Notes: a model not told the origin generated them from the sequence alone. A stretch of 64,000 nucleotides of DNA from Limnobacter sp. MED105 (GCF_000170915.1 NZ_ABCT01000008.1:79489-143488); one strand, 5' to 3'. Positions 46,610 through 55,693 are shown, counted from the stretch's first letter. Program-made: numbers and translations.

Positions 46610-47245
46610 ATGTCGATCGCAGATCTTCGAAAAGACTACACCCAAGCCACACTCGATGAAGCCGACGCTCTGGCCAATCCATTCGACTTCTTCAAGCTTT
46701 GGTTTGAGCAGGCATTGAATGCCGATTTGCCTGAACCCAATGCCATGACGCTGGCCACGGTGAACGCCAAAGGGCGGCCCTCAGCACGCATTGTGTTGAT
46801 CAAGGGTCTGGATGCACGGGGTATTACTTTCTTCACCAATTATGAAAGTCGCAAAGGTCAGGAATTGACGCAGAATCCGCATGCAGCTCTTCTGTTTCAC
46901 TGGACAGAATTGGAGCGGCAGGTCCGGATCGAGGGTCGGGTAGAAAAGTGCAGTCCTGAAGAGTCGGATGCATACTACCTGTCGCGACCGGCTGGTAGCC
47001 GCTTGGGTGCTTGGGCTTCGCCTCAAAGCCAGGTGATTGATTCCCGCGAGGTGCTTGAAGCCCGGGTGCGTGAGGCCCAGGAAGCGCAGCAGGGTGATCC
47101 GCAAACCCGCCCACCATTTTGGGGTGGTTACCGTTTGGTGCCCGATTTTTTTGAATTTTGGCAGGGCCGGCCATCGCGACTTCACGATCGCCTGGCCTAC
47201 ACCTTGCAAGGTGATTCATGGGCAATGTCCCGTCTTGCCCCTTGA
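46610..47245 (+). CDS. pdxH: Pyridoxamine 5'-phosphate oxidase
   Basis: A 211-residue FMN enzyme that oxidises pyridoxine or pyridoxamine phosphate to pyridoxal phosphate. It begins [19 protein letters not shown] and shows the family motifs [39 protein letters not shown] residues and the closing [14 protein letters not shown]. The longer upstream frame adds 47 residues with no family match and lacks a ribosome site, whereas AAGGAG precedes the ATG used here. nasT follows after 19 bases. Confidence 0.95.
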   Translation: MSIADLRKDYTQATLDEADALANPFDFFKLWFEQALNADLPEPNAMTLATVNAKGRPSARIVLIKGLDARGITFFTNYESRKGQELTQNPHAALLFHWTELERQVRIEGRVEKCSPEESDAYYLSRPAGSRLGAWASPQSQVIDSREVLEARVREAQEAQQGDPQTRPPFWGGYRLVPDFFEFWQGRPSRLHDRLAYTLQGDSWAMSRLAP

Positions 47246-47264
47246 TGAATGAGTAAACCTGTTC

Positions 47265-47888
47265 ATGGTCAATAGCAAAACCGGCAAAGCCGCCACACCG
47301 CCACTGAAAGTACTCCTGGTTGACGAAGAACCAGGTCGGGCTGCCATACTGGAACGCGCCTTGCTAGATGCTGGTTATGTGTTGGTATCCCGTCTCAGTT
47401 CCGCTGATCGTTTGGTTGAGCATGTGGCGGTGTCCCAACCCGACATTGTGATTGTGGACATCGACTCGCCCGATCGCGATTGCCTGGAAAATATGGCGGT
47501 GTTGTCTCGCAGCAATCCAAAGCCGGTCATCATGTTTTCGGATGAAGACAACGAAGACACCATTGCCAGTGCCATCAAGGCTGGTGTGAGTGCCTATGTG
47601 GCCGATGGCATGAACCCTGATCGCGTTCGGCCTATTGTGCAGGTGGCAGTGGCCCGTTTTCGTGAATTTCAGGCGCTGAAAAACGAGTTGCAGAAAACCC
47701 GGGATCAACTTGCTGACCGCAAGCTGATCGACAAAGCCAAAGGCCTGTTGATGAAGCACCGCAATTTTAATGAAGATGAGGCCTACCACGCCATGCGCAA
47801 GCTGGCCATGGAACGCAATCAACGCCTTGTTGACACCGCACGCAACGTGATTGAGGTGTTTGAAATGTTGGGTGGAGGTGGCTTGTGA
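47265..47888 (+). CDS. nasT: NasT-type ANTAR antiterminator
   Basis: The 207-residue protein has an N-terminal receiver-like domain (LKVLLVDEEPGRAAILERAL, then VIVDIDSPDRD) and a C-terminal ANTAR RNA-binding domain (about 145-205: LADRKLIDKAKGLLMKHRNFNEDEAYHAMRKLAM in pieces). ANTAR proteins of this group bind pairs of hexaloop hairpins in leader RNA and stop a terminator from forming. The likely target is the nirB leader at 55889-56013. It overlaps nasS by one base (TGATG), so the sensor and antiterminator are made together. Confidence 0.92.
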   Translation: MVNSKTGKAATPPLKVLLVDEEPGRAAILERALLDAGYVLVSRLSSADRLVEHVAVSQPDIVIVDIDSPDRDCLENMAVLSRSNPKPVIMFSDEDNEDTIASAIKAGVSAYVADGMNPDRVRPIVQVAVARFREFQALKNELQKTRDQLADRKLIDKAKGLLMKHRNFNEDEAYHAMRKLAMERNQRLVDTARNVIEVFEMLGGGGL

Positions 47889-48874
47889 TGCAACAGGAAA
47901 TTCGCATTGGCGTAATTGCCCTGACTGATTCCGCGCCATTCGTGGTGGCCCAAAAAATGGGTTTCTTCGAGGCGGAGAGTTTGACTGTGGAACTGGTCAA
48001 ACAGGCGTCTTGGGCTACGCTGCGGGACAAGCTCGCGTATGGTGAAATTGACGCAGCACATATGCTTTCGCCCATGGCCATTGCGCTACAGCTGGGGTTG
48101 GGTGGCTCTCCCAAAAAAGAGGTGTTGGCGCCATTGGTGTTAAATCGCAGTGGCAACGCAATCACGGTCAGCAAGTCCTTGGCTGATTTGATATCTGGCT
48201 TGGTTGAAGGTGAAACACTGGGGTCAAAACTACGGGCTTCAAAATCGCGGGGAGAACGTGCCATGGTGTTTGGTACCGTATTTCCGTTTTCCATGCACAC
48301 GTTGCAGCTTCGCCGTTGGTTGCGTTTGAATGATGTTGATCCAGATCAGGATGTATGTTTTGAAGTGGTTCCCCCGGTTCGAATGGTCGCCTCGCTGCAG
48401 GCCGGGTTGATTGACGCTTTTTGTGTTGGCGAACCCTACAATTCTTTGGCAGTCAACGAAGGCTTGGGTACTATCGTGGCTACTTCGAATAGCTTGTGGC
48501 CCAAGGCCCCTGAAAAAGTATTGGGGTGCACCCTTTCCTGGGCCACAGAAAATCCGCTTGCCTTGAGTGGTTTGTGCAAGGCGCTTCGACGTGCGTGTAT
48601 TTGGCTAGAGAGTGGCGTGGAAAACCGCAGCAAGGCAGCCGCCTGGCTATCGACTTCGGATCACGTGAATTTGCCGGGCTCTGTACTTGAAATGGCTTTG
48701 TTGGCGACAATCAAGGATGGGACTGACCCGTTTATTCAGTTTGATGGTGCTGAATTGACTGAAGAGCAACGCCCCATGTTTGAATCGCTGGTGGTTGAAA
48801 CCCATGCATTGACCAGTTCGCGGTCGTTGGACTCGACGCAGTTTACAATTGGCCTGAAGCCATTTGGTTTCTAG
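47888..48874 (+). CDS. nasS: NasS-type nitrate/nitrite sensor
   Basis: A 328-residue protein of the NrtA/CmpA solute-binding type but without a signal peptide, so it is a cytoplasmic sensor rather than a transporter part. Stretches such as IRIGVIALTDSAPFVVAQKMGFF and LSPMAIALQLGLGG match NasS. In known systems NasS holds NasT inactive and releases it when nitrate or nitrite binds. The ATG overlapping the nasT stop is preferred to a GTG one codon earlier. No nitrate transporter genes lie in this window. Confidence 0.9.
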   Translation: MQQEIRIGVIALTDSAPFVVAQKMGFFEAESLTVELVKQASWATLRDKLAYGEIDAAHMLSPMAIALQLGLGGSPKKEVLAPLVLNRSGNAITVSKSLADLISGLVEGETLGSKLRASKSRGERAMVFGTVFPFSMHTLQLRRWLRLNDVDPDQDVCFEVVPPVRMVASLQAGLIDAFCVGEPYNSLAVNEGLGTIVATSNSLWPKAPEKVLGCTLSWATENPLALSGLCKALRRACIWLESGVENRSKAAAWLSTSDHVNLPGSVLEMALLATIKDGTDPFIQFDGAELTEEQRPMFESLVVETHALTSSRSLDSTQFTIGLKPFGF

Positions 48875-48942
48875 CCAATTGCATTGCACCGATGCTTTGA
48901 TTACGCTGAAAGCAGTCATGTTGCTCGAAGTTGGAGTGGAGT

Positions 48943-49536
48943 ATGTGGAGTGCACGGATTAACGCCCTGAGATCTTTATGGATCGTTTGTTTGGGCATTT
49001 CGTTTTCTTCTTTGAGTGCGCAGGCAGCAAGCCGCACTGACATTGACCATGCAATTGTTCAGTTGGGCAAAGCCGTGCCCGAAATGAAGCTTGAAGTTGA
49101 GCTGACAAAAACCTGGAGCAGGGCTTACGTGTCAGATCGTATCGAGGGCGCGCTGCTCACCATGGATCCTGATTTTTTGAGTCGTCTGACGCCAGATGGT
49201 GTGTTGTTTGTAATCGCTCATGAGTATGCACATGTGCACTTGGCGCATCAAAAAAAATTGGGTTTCAAAGCCATGGAGTTGGCTGGTCAGCCCACGCCTG
49301 ATATGGCTTTTGATGCCATTGAACGCGACCCTGCAACCATGGAAAAATTGCACGCGATGAACCGCCAGTTTGAACTGGACGCTGATGAGGCCGCCACCAA
49401 ATGGCTGGCCAGTTTGGGCGTTACTGCCTGCACCGAAGACGTGCTTCGCAGCATTGATGGTGCAGACATGATGATGCCAGTGGTGCCTTCACACCCCGGA
49501 TATTACAGCCGCAGACAGGTGATTTGCAGAAAGTAA
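48943..49536 (+). CDS. Secreted M48-family zinc metallopeptidase
   Basis: A 197-residue protein with a Sec signal peptide (MWSARINALRSLWIVCLGIS to SAQAA) and the zinc motif HEYAH in FVIAHEYAHVHLAHQKK, followed by a likely third ligand in FELDADEAATKW. It should be periplasmic and belongs to the M48 group of quality-control peptidases. The ATG used here is supported by TTGGAG; a TTG four codons earlier was set aside. Substrates are unknown. It is convergent with the next hypothetical gene. Confidence 0.85.
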   Translation: MWSARINALRSLWIVCLGISFSSLSAQAASRTDIDHAIVQLGKAVPEMKLEVELTKTWSRAYVSDRIEGALLTMDPDFLSRLTPDGVLFVIAHEYAHVHLAHQKKLGFKAMELAGQPTPDMAFDAIERDPATMEKLHAMNRQFELDADEAATKWLASLGVTACTEDVLRSIDGADMMMPVVPSHPGYYSRRQVICRK

Positions 49537-49551
49537 GCAAGCTGCTTGTGT

Positions 49552-50004
49552 TCAGGCAATGAATTTTCCTGGATCGAGGTTCATTGATTTTGCGAGGGCC
49601 TCGAACCTGGCTTTCTGGGCTGGTTGAATATAACTGCTGACCAAGGCTGAATTGACTTTTTGAAAGCCCTGATCTCCTCGTGCCACATGTTCCAGCAGTG
49701 TCCACGCGCACAAGCCTCTTTGTCTTTCCGATAACAAACCTGGGTTTTGAATTTGATTGTTCACCAAGTACGTGGACAATGCTTTGCGAGTGTTGACTTG
49801 AATCGATGGGACGTCTCGATCAATTGCATTGCAGTGAAAAACAATTTGTTGGCTTTGTTCGTTTTTTAGTGTTTCGCGGGCAATCGCCAGAGCCGCTTTC
49901 TTGGTGGGTCTTCCCTGTTCTTCCAGGCTGATTTGGCTGAGTGCCCTTGTCAATGAACTGATCGGGCGTGTACCGGGGTTGCTGTTGGTGTCTGTGATGG
50001 TCAT
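49552..50004 (-). CDS. Unrecognised 150-residue soluble protein
   Basis: Not recognised. The sequence is mostly helical with a polar N terminus (TITDTNSNPGTRPISSL) and no signal peptide or membrane segment. It lies downstream of glcF on the same strand with a 78-base gap and could be co-transcribed, but its content gives no link to glycolate metabolism. The composition (Ser, Gln, Asn-rich) is a little unlike the neighbouring core genes. The open frame, plausible start and lack of a better overlapping frame support it as a gene. Confidence 0.55.
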   Translation of the reverse strand: MTITDTNSNPGTRPISSLTRALSQISLEEQGRPTKKAALAIARETLKNEQSQQIVFHCNAIDRDVPSIQVNTRKALSTYLVNNQIQNPGLLSERQRGLCAWTLLEHVARGDQGFQKVNSALVSSYIQPAQKARFEALAKSMNLDPGKFIA

Positions 50005-50082
50005 GGCTTCAGATGCTTTAAAATTGAAAGGACCACTTAGTGAATAGCTAGCCCTTTCAGTTCCCTGTTGCCGGGTTTTTCA

Positions 50083-51333
50083 TTAAACAGCCTGTGCAAC
50101 CCACTCCACCCAATGGCGAACATCTACGGTCGCATCGCTTTCCAGATGACCCAGACAACCAATGTTGGCCGATGCAATCGCCTGTGGCTTGCCCGCCATC
50201 AAATTGGTCAGTTTGCGCTTCTTCAGTTCTTTCGACAGTTCGGGTTGCAATACGGAGTAGGTTCCAGCCGAGCCGCAGCACAAATGTGAGTCGGCAACCG
50301 GGGTTAACTGAAAGCCCAGGGTGGTCAACACGTTTTCAATGACGCCCTTGATTTGTTGTCCGTGTTGCAGTGTGCAAGGCGGGTGAAACGCAATGGTACC
50401 GGGTATGCGCTGCTGTTCAATGGCCGCTTTGACCTTGGTGCCCAAGCGGGCCAGGCCGTCCGCATTTTGCTGGGTAATGAATTCGCCGATGTCCAGTGTT
50501 TTGTCGCTGACCAGTTTGGCCTTGGCGGCGTATTCAGAGTCCTTCTCAAAGTGATGCGCGTATTCACGCACGGTAACCCCGCAGCCTGATGCATTCATCA
50601 CCAAGGCTTCAGCTTCGCCGCTTTGCAGTAGCGAATACCAGGCATCAATATTGGTTTTCATTTGTGCCAAGCCACCGGCGTGGTCGTTCAGGTGAAACTT
50701 CACGGCGCCGCAACAACCCGATTCCTGTACCACCATGCTTTGAATACCCAGCGCATCGAGAATGACCGATGTTGCGGAATCAATGGACGGCATCATGGCA
50801 GGCTGTACGCAGCCCTTCAGCAAGATCACCTTGCGGGTGTGGGCTGTGTTGGCAAAGGGTAGGGTGGCGCGCTTGGCGGGCACTTTTTTCTTGATGCTCT
50901 CCGGCAGCATGCTACGCACTGCCTTTCCCATGGCCATCCCCGCGGTGAACATGGGGCGATTGGTCATCAACATTTTCAGACTTTCGCGAGTCAGCTTCTC
51001 GGCCATCGGGCGTTCAACCCGCTCATCCACAATTTTGCGACCAATGTCGATCAGTTGGCCATATTTCACACCGGAAGGGCAGGTGGTCTCGCAGTTGCGG
51101 CACGTCAGGCAACGGTCCAGGTGTTGCTGGGTTTTGCGTGTAACTTGCTTGCCTTCCAGCACTTGTTTGATCAGGTAAATACGACCGCGTGGGCTGTCCA
51201 GTTCGTCGCCCAGAATTTGGTAAGTAGGGCAGGTTGCAGTACAAAAACCACAGTGCACGCATTTGCGCAAAATGGCGTCGGCGGCTTTGCCATCGGGGGT
51301 GTCTTTGATCCAGTCGGCGAGTTGGGTGTCCAT
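50083..51333 (-). CDS. glcF: Glycolate oxidase iron-sulfur subunit
   Basis: The 416-residue subunit passes electrons from the flavin subunits to the quinone pool during glycolate oxidation to glyoxylate. Two 4Fe-4S motifs are present near the N terminus: CVHCGFCTATCPTY and CLTCRNCETTCPSGVKYG. Two cysteine-rich CCG-type motifs follow (ESGCCGAVKFHL and SHLCCGSAGTYSV), as usual for GlcF. It is the last of the glcD-glcE-glcF run, separated from glcE by nine bases. Confidence 0.95.
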   Translation of the reverse strand: MDTQLADWIKDTPDGKAADAILRKCVHCGFCTATCPTYQILGDELDSPRGRIYLIKQVLEGKQVTRKTQQHLDRCLTCRNCETTCPSGVKYGQLIDIGRKIVDERVERPMAEKLTRESLKMLMTNRPMFTAGMAMGKAVRSMLPESIKKKVPAKRATLPFANTAHTRKVILLKGCVQPAMMPSIDSATSVILDALGIQSMVVQESGCCGAVKFHLNDHAGGLAQMKTNIDAWYSLLQSGEAEALVMNASGCGVTVREYAHHFEKDSEYAAKAKLVSDKTLDIGEFITQQNADGLARLGTKVKAAIEQQRIPGTIAFHPPCTLQHGQQIKGVIENVLTTLGFQLTPVADSHLCCGSAGTYSVLQPELSKELKKRKLTNLMAGKPQAIASANIGCLGHLESDATVDVRHWVEWVAQAV

Positions 51334-51342
51334 GCTTTCTAC

Positions 51343-52425
51343 TTACAAAATGGGTGACAGGCGGTTGATGCTGAACACACCAGCCGGGTCGAATTGTTCT
51401 TTCAGGCGACGTTGCAGTTTCAGCATGACGGCATCGGGTTGCTGGAATGCATGCACGCGAGCTGCTTCGTTGCCGGTGCGGTACAGGGTGGCATGGCCGC
51501 CCACACGCTTGGCGATCGCGCGAATTTGCTCGGCATTGACCGTTGACGACTCATCAGCGCGGAACCAGCGCAAACCACTGCCCCATTCATGCACGCTTTG
51601 GCCGTGCATGGCCAAATCCACCGTGGTAGGTGGCACGGCCAGGCGCCACAAGTCACCTTCGCGGTTGAAAAATTCATGGTTCTGGTCGCGTACGCTGGTC
51701 CAGAAGGCCTGTGCCGGCGCCTGCGCTATTTCCTGCCCGCCCATGTTTTTAATTGCGGCCTGCACTGCGGCACTGGCGCCTCGCAGGCGAACAGTCAGTT
51801 TGCCGTTTTCAAAAAAAGTGGCTGAAATGGGCAAAGGTTTGGACAACCATTCATTGCTTTGGGCAATGGCTTTGTTCACGTCCATCTCGAACTGCAGGGT
51901 GGCCTCTGCCGGGGCAACCGGCATCACCTTGATCGACAATTCTGTGGCAATGCCCAGCGTGCCCATGCTGCCAGGAATAACACGGGCCACGTCATAGCCG
52001 GCCACGTTTTTCATCACCACGCCACCGAAGTGCAGCAACTGGCCCTTGCCATCCAGCAGCGTGCAGCCCAACACATAATCTTTCACGCCGCCTTTGCTTA
52101 AGCGGGCAGGGCCGGCAAGACCGCTGGCAATGGCACCGCCGATCGAGCCGCCTTCGCTGATGCGCGGGGGCTCAAATGCCAATTCCTGCTTTTGTGCAGC
52201 CAGCGCGGCTTCCACTTCAGCCAGCGGTGTACCCGGCTTAACTGTGATCACCAATTCCGTGGGCTCGTATTCCACAATGCCCGCCCATTGGCGCATGTCC
52301 ACCTCTTCGCCTTGCAGGGGGCCGCCATAAAAATTCTTGGTGCCGCCGCCCACTGGGCGAAGTTGCGTGTTGTTGCGTGCAGCCAGTTCTACCCGTTTGC
52401 ACAGGTCGTCGATAAAGTCGCTCAT
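51343..52425 (-). CDS. glcE: Glycolate oxidase FAD-binding subunit GlcE
   Basis: A 360-residue FAD-binding subunit. It carries the PCMH-type FAD signature (RPVGGGTKNFYGG and ISEGGSIGGAIASGLAGPARL) and the VVMKNVAGYDVARVIPGSMGTLG stretch typical of GlcE. It forms the membrane-associated glycolate dehydrogenase complex with GlcD and GlcF. The start follows the glcD stop by 12 bases, so the three genes are one transcription unit. Confidence 0.95.
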   Translation of the reverse strand: MSDFIDDLCKRVELAARNNTQLRPVGGGTKNFYGGPLQGEEVDMRQWAGIVEYEPTELVITVKPGTPLAEVEAALAAQKQELAFEPPRISEGGSIGGAIASGLAGPARLSKGGVKDYVLGCTLLDGKGQLLHFGGVVMKNVAGYDVARVIPGSMGTLGIATELSIKVMPVAPAEATLQFEMDVNKAIAQSNEWLSKPLPISATFFENGKLTVRLRGASAAVQAAIKNMGGQEIAQAPAQAFWTSVRDQNHEFFNREGDLWRLAVPPTTVDLAMHGQSVHEWGSGLRWFRADESSTVNAEQIRAIAKRVGGHATLYRTGNEAARVHAFQQPDAVMLKLQRRLKEQFDPAGVFSINRLSPIL

Positions 52426-52437
52426 GGTCTCGTTCTT

Positions 52438-53928
52438 TTAAAAGCGGGGCAGGTCTGCGAAAGGCACTTGCCCGCCGTGCACGTGCATGCGGCCATATTC
52501 AGCGCAGCGGTGCAAGGTTGGAATGGCTTTGCCAGGGTTGAGCAAACCAGGTTCGTCGAAGGCTTTTTTCACCGCGAAGAATGCATCCAGTTCCGCGCGT
52601 GAAAACTGCACACACATCTGGTTGATTTTCTCGATGCCCACGCCGTGCTCACCGGTTACCGTACCGCCCACTTCCACGCACAGCTCAAGAATTTCGGCGC
52701 CGAAATCTTCAGCGCGTTTAATTTCCTCGGGCTTGTTGGCATCGAACAAGATCAGTGGGTGCAAATTGCCATCGCCTGCATGAAATACGTTGGCGCAGCG
52801 CATGTCGTATTTCTTTTCCATCTCGGTGATGGCGTTTAACACATCAGCCAGACGGCGACGGGGAATGGTGCCGTCCATGCAGTAATAGTCAGGCGACACA
52901 CGGCCAGCGGCAGGGAAGGCATTCTTGCGGCCCGCCCAGAATTTCAGGCGTTCGGCCTCGCTTTGGGAAACTTTGATGGCTGTTGCTCCGCAGCCGTTCA
53001 GCACGCGCGTCATTTCGGCGATTTCTTCGGCCACTTCTTCCGGGGTGCCATCGCTTTCAAGTAGCAAAATGGCCTCAGCCTCGGTGTCGTAACCGGCTTT
53101 TACGAAGGGCTCCACCATCTGGCTGGCGCGCTTGTCCATCATTTCAAGACCTGCCGGGATAATACCGGCGGCAATGACTGCCGCAACGGCATTGCCCGCG
53201 TTGGCCACGTCGTCGAAGCTGGCCATAATCACTTGCGCAAGTGCGGGCTTGGGCACCAGTTTCACGGTCACTTCCGTGACCACGGCCAGCATGCCTTCTG
53301 AACCAATCACCAGGTTCATCAATTCAAGGCCGGGGGCGTCGGGTGCTTCAGAACCAAATTCGACGATTTCGCCTTCGATGGTAATGGCGCGCACTTTCAG
53401 TACATTGTGAACGGTAAGGCCATACTTCAGGCAATGTACGCCACCGCTGTTTTCTGCCACATTGCCGCCAATGGTGCAGGCAATTTGGCTGGACGGGTCG
53501 GGTGCGTAATAAAGCTGGTGCTGGGCTACGGCTTCGGAAATCGCCAAATTGCGAACACCGGGTTGCACCACTGCACTGCGAGACTGTACATCCACTTTCA
53601 AAATTTTGTTGAATTTGGCCATGCCCAGCAAAATACCGTGCTTGTGGGGCTGGGCTCCGCCAGACAAACCCGTGCCCGCGCCGCGGGCCACCACAGGCAC
53701 GTTCAGGCGGTTGGCCAGTTTCAGGATCTGAATCACTTGTTCTTCGGTTTCAGGCAAGGCCACTACCATGGGCAGCTGGCGAAACAGGCTTAAACCATCG
53801 CATTCATAGGGTTTGGTGTCTTCGACCTCGTGCAGCACAGCATGAGCGGGCAGGATCTGGTTCAGTCCTGTGATGACCTCTGCGCGCTGGGCGGCGTTCA
53901 GTACAAAATCTTCGGTGGGCGCATTCAT
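52438..53928 (-). CDS. glcD: Glycolate oxidase catalytic subunit GlcD
   Basis: The 496-residue flavoprotein oxidises glycolate. The PCMH FAD-binding domain shows VARGAGTGLSGGAQPH and TIGGNVAENSGGVHCLKYG, and the C-terminal domain has the characteristic MRCANVFHAGDGNLHPLILFD and GTVTGEHGVGIEK. It heads the glc operon; a possible operator (ACCAAT-N6-ATTGGT) lies 42 bases upstream of its start. Glycolate use suggests growth on algal exudates or recycling of phosphoglycolate, which is inference. Confidence 0.96.
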   Translation of the reverse strand: MNAPTEDFVLNAAQRAEVITGLNQILPAHAVLHEVEDTKPYECDGLSLFRQLPMVVALPETEEQVIQILKLANRLNVPVVARGAGTGLSGGAQPHKHGILLGMAKFNKILKVDVQSRSAVVQPGVRNLAISEAVAQHQLYYAPDPSSQIACTIGGNVAENSGGVHCLKYGLTVHNVLKVRAITIEGEIVEFGSEAPDAPGLELMNLVIGSEGMLAVVTEVTVKLVPKPALAQVIMASFDDVANAGNAVAAVIAAGIIPAGLEMMDKRASQMVEPFVKAGYDTEAEAILLLESDGTPEEVAEEIAEMTRVLNGCGATAIKVSQSEAERLKFWAGRKNAFPAAGRVSPDYYCMDGTIPRRRLADVLNAITEMEKKYDMRCANVFHAGDGNLHPLILFDANKPEEIKRAEDFGAEILELCVEVGGTVTGEHGVGIEKINQMCVQFSRAELDAFFAVKKAFDEPGLLNPGKAIPTLHRCAEYGRMHVHGGQVPFADLPRF

Positions 53929-53969
53929 AGGGGTACCTCTGTGACAGCTTTAAAGAATACCTTTTTCAG

Positions 53970-53987
53970 ACCAATATGGTAATTGGT
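53970..53987. promoter_or_regulatory. Candidate operator upstream of glcD
   Basis: ACCAAT and ATTGGT form a perfect six-base inverted repeat with a six-base spacer, in the promoter region of the glc operon. A GntR-type glycolate regulator would be the natural candidate to bind, but no such gene is in view. From here to 54094 nothing else is recognised. Confidence 0.4.
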
Positions 53988-54094
53988 GCTTGCCCGGAGC
54001 AGTTTTGCGTGTTGGTCAAAAGTGAATTGCTGATTCATTGATCTAGACCGGCGGGGCTTATCCGTCAACTCAGCGGGTTGCCGAGATATCGCCA

Positions 54095-54284
54095 ACTCGG
54101 CGTGGTTGCCTGGTTCCGCACAGAAAACCGCTGTTTCCCTTTTTGAAGCAAGGCATTCAATTCACCCAAGCCCGACAAAACAGATGGTCGGGTCTTGGGT
54201 GTCGCCAATCGGCGAGCATTGAAGCCTTGGTTCAAACGGGGCGGTTTTCTTGAATGTGCGGAACAGGCAAACCCACTGCCGAGT
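54095..54284. repeat. Long imperfect palindrome between glcD and tsaD
   Basis: Reverse-complement arms share ACTCGGC, TTGCCTG, GTTCCGCAC, AGAAAACCG and CAAGGC-N-TTCAAT. The right arm carries an extra ATTCA before AGAAAACCG that the left arm lacks, exactly as in the element at the mtgA end. The centre closes with ACCCAAGCCCGA pairing TCGGGTCTTGGGT. The stretch could extrude as a cruciform or fold as a large RNA hairpin. No coding frame within it is credible. Confidence 0.8.
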
Positions 54285-54358
54285 CGGCTGGAGGTGAAGC
54301 ACCCTCGGTCCGCCGGCGCCCGCGAGTCATCGGCTTGGAGCCCAATCAGCAGCGTTGT

Positions 54359-54514
54359 CCCGATCGCCATGCCTTCAAGAAAACCTGCCCGTTTGAAATC
54401 ACACGCCGCGTTCGGCCGAAGGCTGACAATCCGATCGACCGTCAGTTTTGTCGAGCGGATTGAGTCAGTGTGAATTCAAAGAGGGATCAACAGGTTTTCT
54501 GGCAGGCGATTGGG
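54359..54514. repeat. Third long palindrome of the same family
   Basis: Arms share CCCGATCGCC/GGCGATTGGG, AAGAAAACCTG/CAGGTTTTCT, TTTGAA-N-TCACAC/GTGTGAATTCAAA. The inner part nests a second palindrome: CTGACAATCCGATCGAC (54423-54439) against GTCGAGCGGATTGAGTCAG (54450-54468). The TTCA insertion is in the left arm here, so this copy is in the opposite orientation to the one just before it. Its left-arm sequence TTCAAGAAAACCTGCCCGTT closely matches the right arm of the preceding element read on the other strand. Confidence 0.78.
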
Positions 54515-54518
54515 ATTC

Positions 54519-54584
54519 GCGCTGAGTGGGTGACAATGACGCGCCGAGTGGGTAACAACGACGCGCTGAGTGGGCGGTGAACCC
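54519..54584. repeat. Three tandem 22-base repeats
   Basis: Three head-to-tail units begin GCGCTGAGTGGG, GCGCCGAGTGGG and GCGCTGAGTGGG; the first two continue TGACAATGAC and TAACAACGAC, and the third diverges after the first 12 bases. They lie between the third palindrome and the tsaD stop. The period is two helical turns. The role is unknown; there are no spacers, so this is not a CRISPR. Confidence 0.8.
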
Positions 54585-54598
54585 GTCGAGTAAACCGG

Positions 54599-55693
54599 CT
54601 AGCGAGCCGCGAGCTCGCACCGTGGTCGCGTAACCATGCCGTAATCCCGAGCACTCAGCAGCGCTGGGTTCTCAGCCAATTGCATGGCTCCCGCAAACGC
54701 GATCATTGCGCCGTTGTCAGTGCACAGGCTAAGTTCCGGGAAATAAACCTCGACACCACGTTTGCGCGCTGCTTTCACCAATTGTTCTCGCAGCAATTTA
54801 TTGGCTCCCACCCCACCAGCCACCACCAGTCGTTTGTGGTCTTGCTGAAGGCAGGCCGCCAGGGCCTTCTTGACCAAGGTTTCAACAATTGCTGCTTGAA
54901 AGCTGGCCGCAAGGTCGGCTTTGTCGGTGTCGCTGATCACCATGGTTTCAGAAGGCTGCTTGACGTCCGCCAGCTTCATAGCCGTGGTCAGCACTGCTGT
55001 TTTCAAGCCAGAGAAACTGAACATGAAGTCGCCGCTGTGCAGCATGGGGCGTGGCAACTTAAAGCGTTCGGGGTCGCCATTCTCAGCCAGTTTCGACAAG
55101 GCGGGGCCGCCAGGGTAAGGCAGGCCGATCATTTTTGCTGTTTTGTCAAACGCCTCGCCCGCCGCATCGTCGAGTGTTTCACCCAACAAGGCATAACGCC
55201 CCAAACCTTCCACGCCCATGAGTTGCGTGTGTCCGCCGCTGACCAACAAGGCCGTGAAAGGAAAGGCTGGCGGGTTGGCTGAAAGCAGGGGCGACAGCAA
55301 ATGACCTTCGAGGTGGTGCACCGGAATAACTGGCAAGTTCAAACCCATGGCCAGGCTGTAAGCGAAGGCGCAACCCGCCATCAAGGCGCCAGGCAGGCCA
55401 GGCCCCGTGGTTACTGCAATCGCATCAACATCAGACATTGAAATGCCTGCTTGCGCAAAAGTGTCGTCCATCAACGGAATCAAGCGGCGAATGTGGTCGC
55501 GCGAAGCCAGTTCGGGTACCACACCACCGTAATCCTTGTGCATGGCAATTTGGGAATAAAGGGCCTGTCCTAAAATGCGGCCATCAGTTGCGCACAGCGC
55601 CACGCCGGTTTCGTCACAGGAACTTTCAAAACCTAGCACTATTTTTGGGGCAATTGCAGCGGGGGTCACTTTGGGCAGCCAGAACGTATTCAA
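54599..55693 (-). CDS. tsaD: tRNA threonylcarbamoyladenosine synthase subunit TsaD
   Basis: The 364-residue ASKHA-fold protein transfers threonylcarbamoyl to A37 of ANN-decoding tRNAs with TsaB and TsaE. Motifs are [14 protein letters not shown], the metal-binding [17 protein letters not shown] and the C-terminal [14 protein letters not shown]. The frame opens with a TTG that lacks a clear ribosome site; homologues begin close to LGFESSCDE, so a GTG up to 18 codons further in is an alternative start. It is divergent from nirB and shares a 341-base regulatory region. Confidence 0.93.
   Translation of the reverse strand: MNTFWLPKVTPAAIAPKIVLGFESSCDETGVALCATDGRILGQALYSQIAMHKDYGGVVPELASRDHIRRLIPLMDDTFAQAGISMSDVDAIAVTTGPGLPGALMAGCAFAYSLAMGLNLPVIPVHHLEGHLLSPLLSANPPAFPFTALLVSGGHTQLMGVEGLGRYALLGETLDDAAGEAFDKTAKMIGLPYPGGPALSKLAENGDPERFKLPRPMLHSGDFMFSFSGLKTAVLTTAMKLADVKQPSETMVISDTDKADLAASFQAAIVETLVKKALAACLQQDHKRLVVAGGVGANKLLREQLVKAARKRGVEVYFPELSLCTDNGAMIAFAGAMQLAENPALLSARDYGMVTRPRCELAAR

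Noticed and set aside
54195..54473. Small coding frame in the glcD-tsaD gap
   Set aside because: It spans two palindromic elements, has no ribosome site and no protein-like composition.
54519..54584. CRISPR repeats
   Set aside because: The units are directly adjacent without spacers, only three in number, and no cas genes are present.
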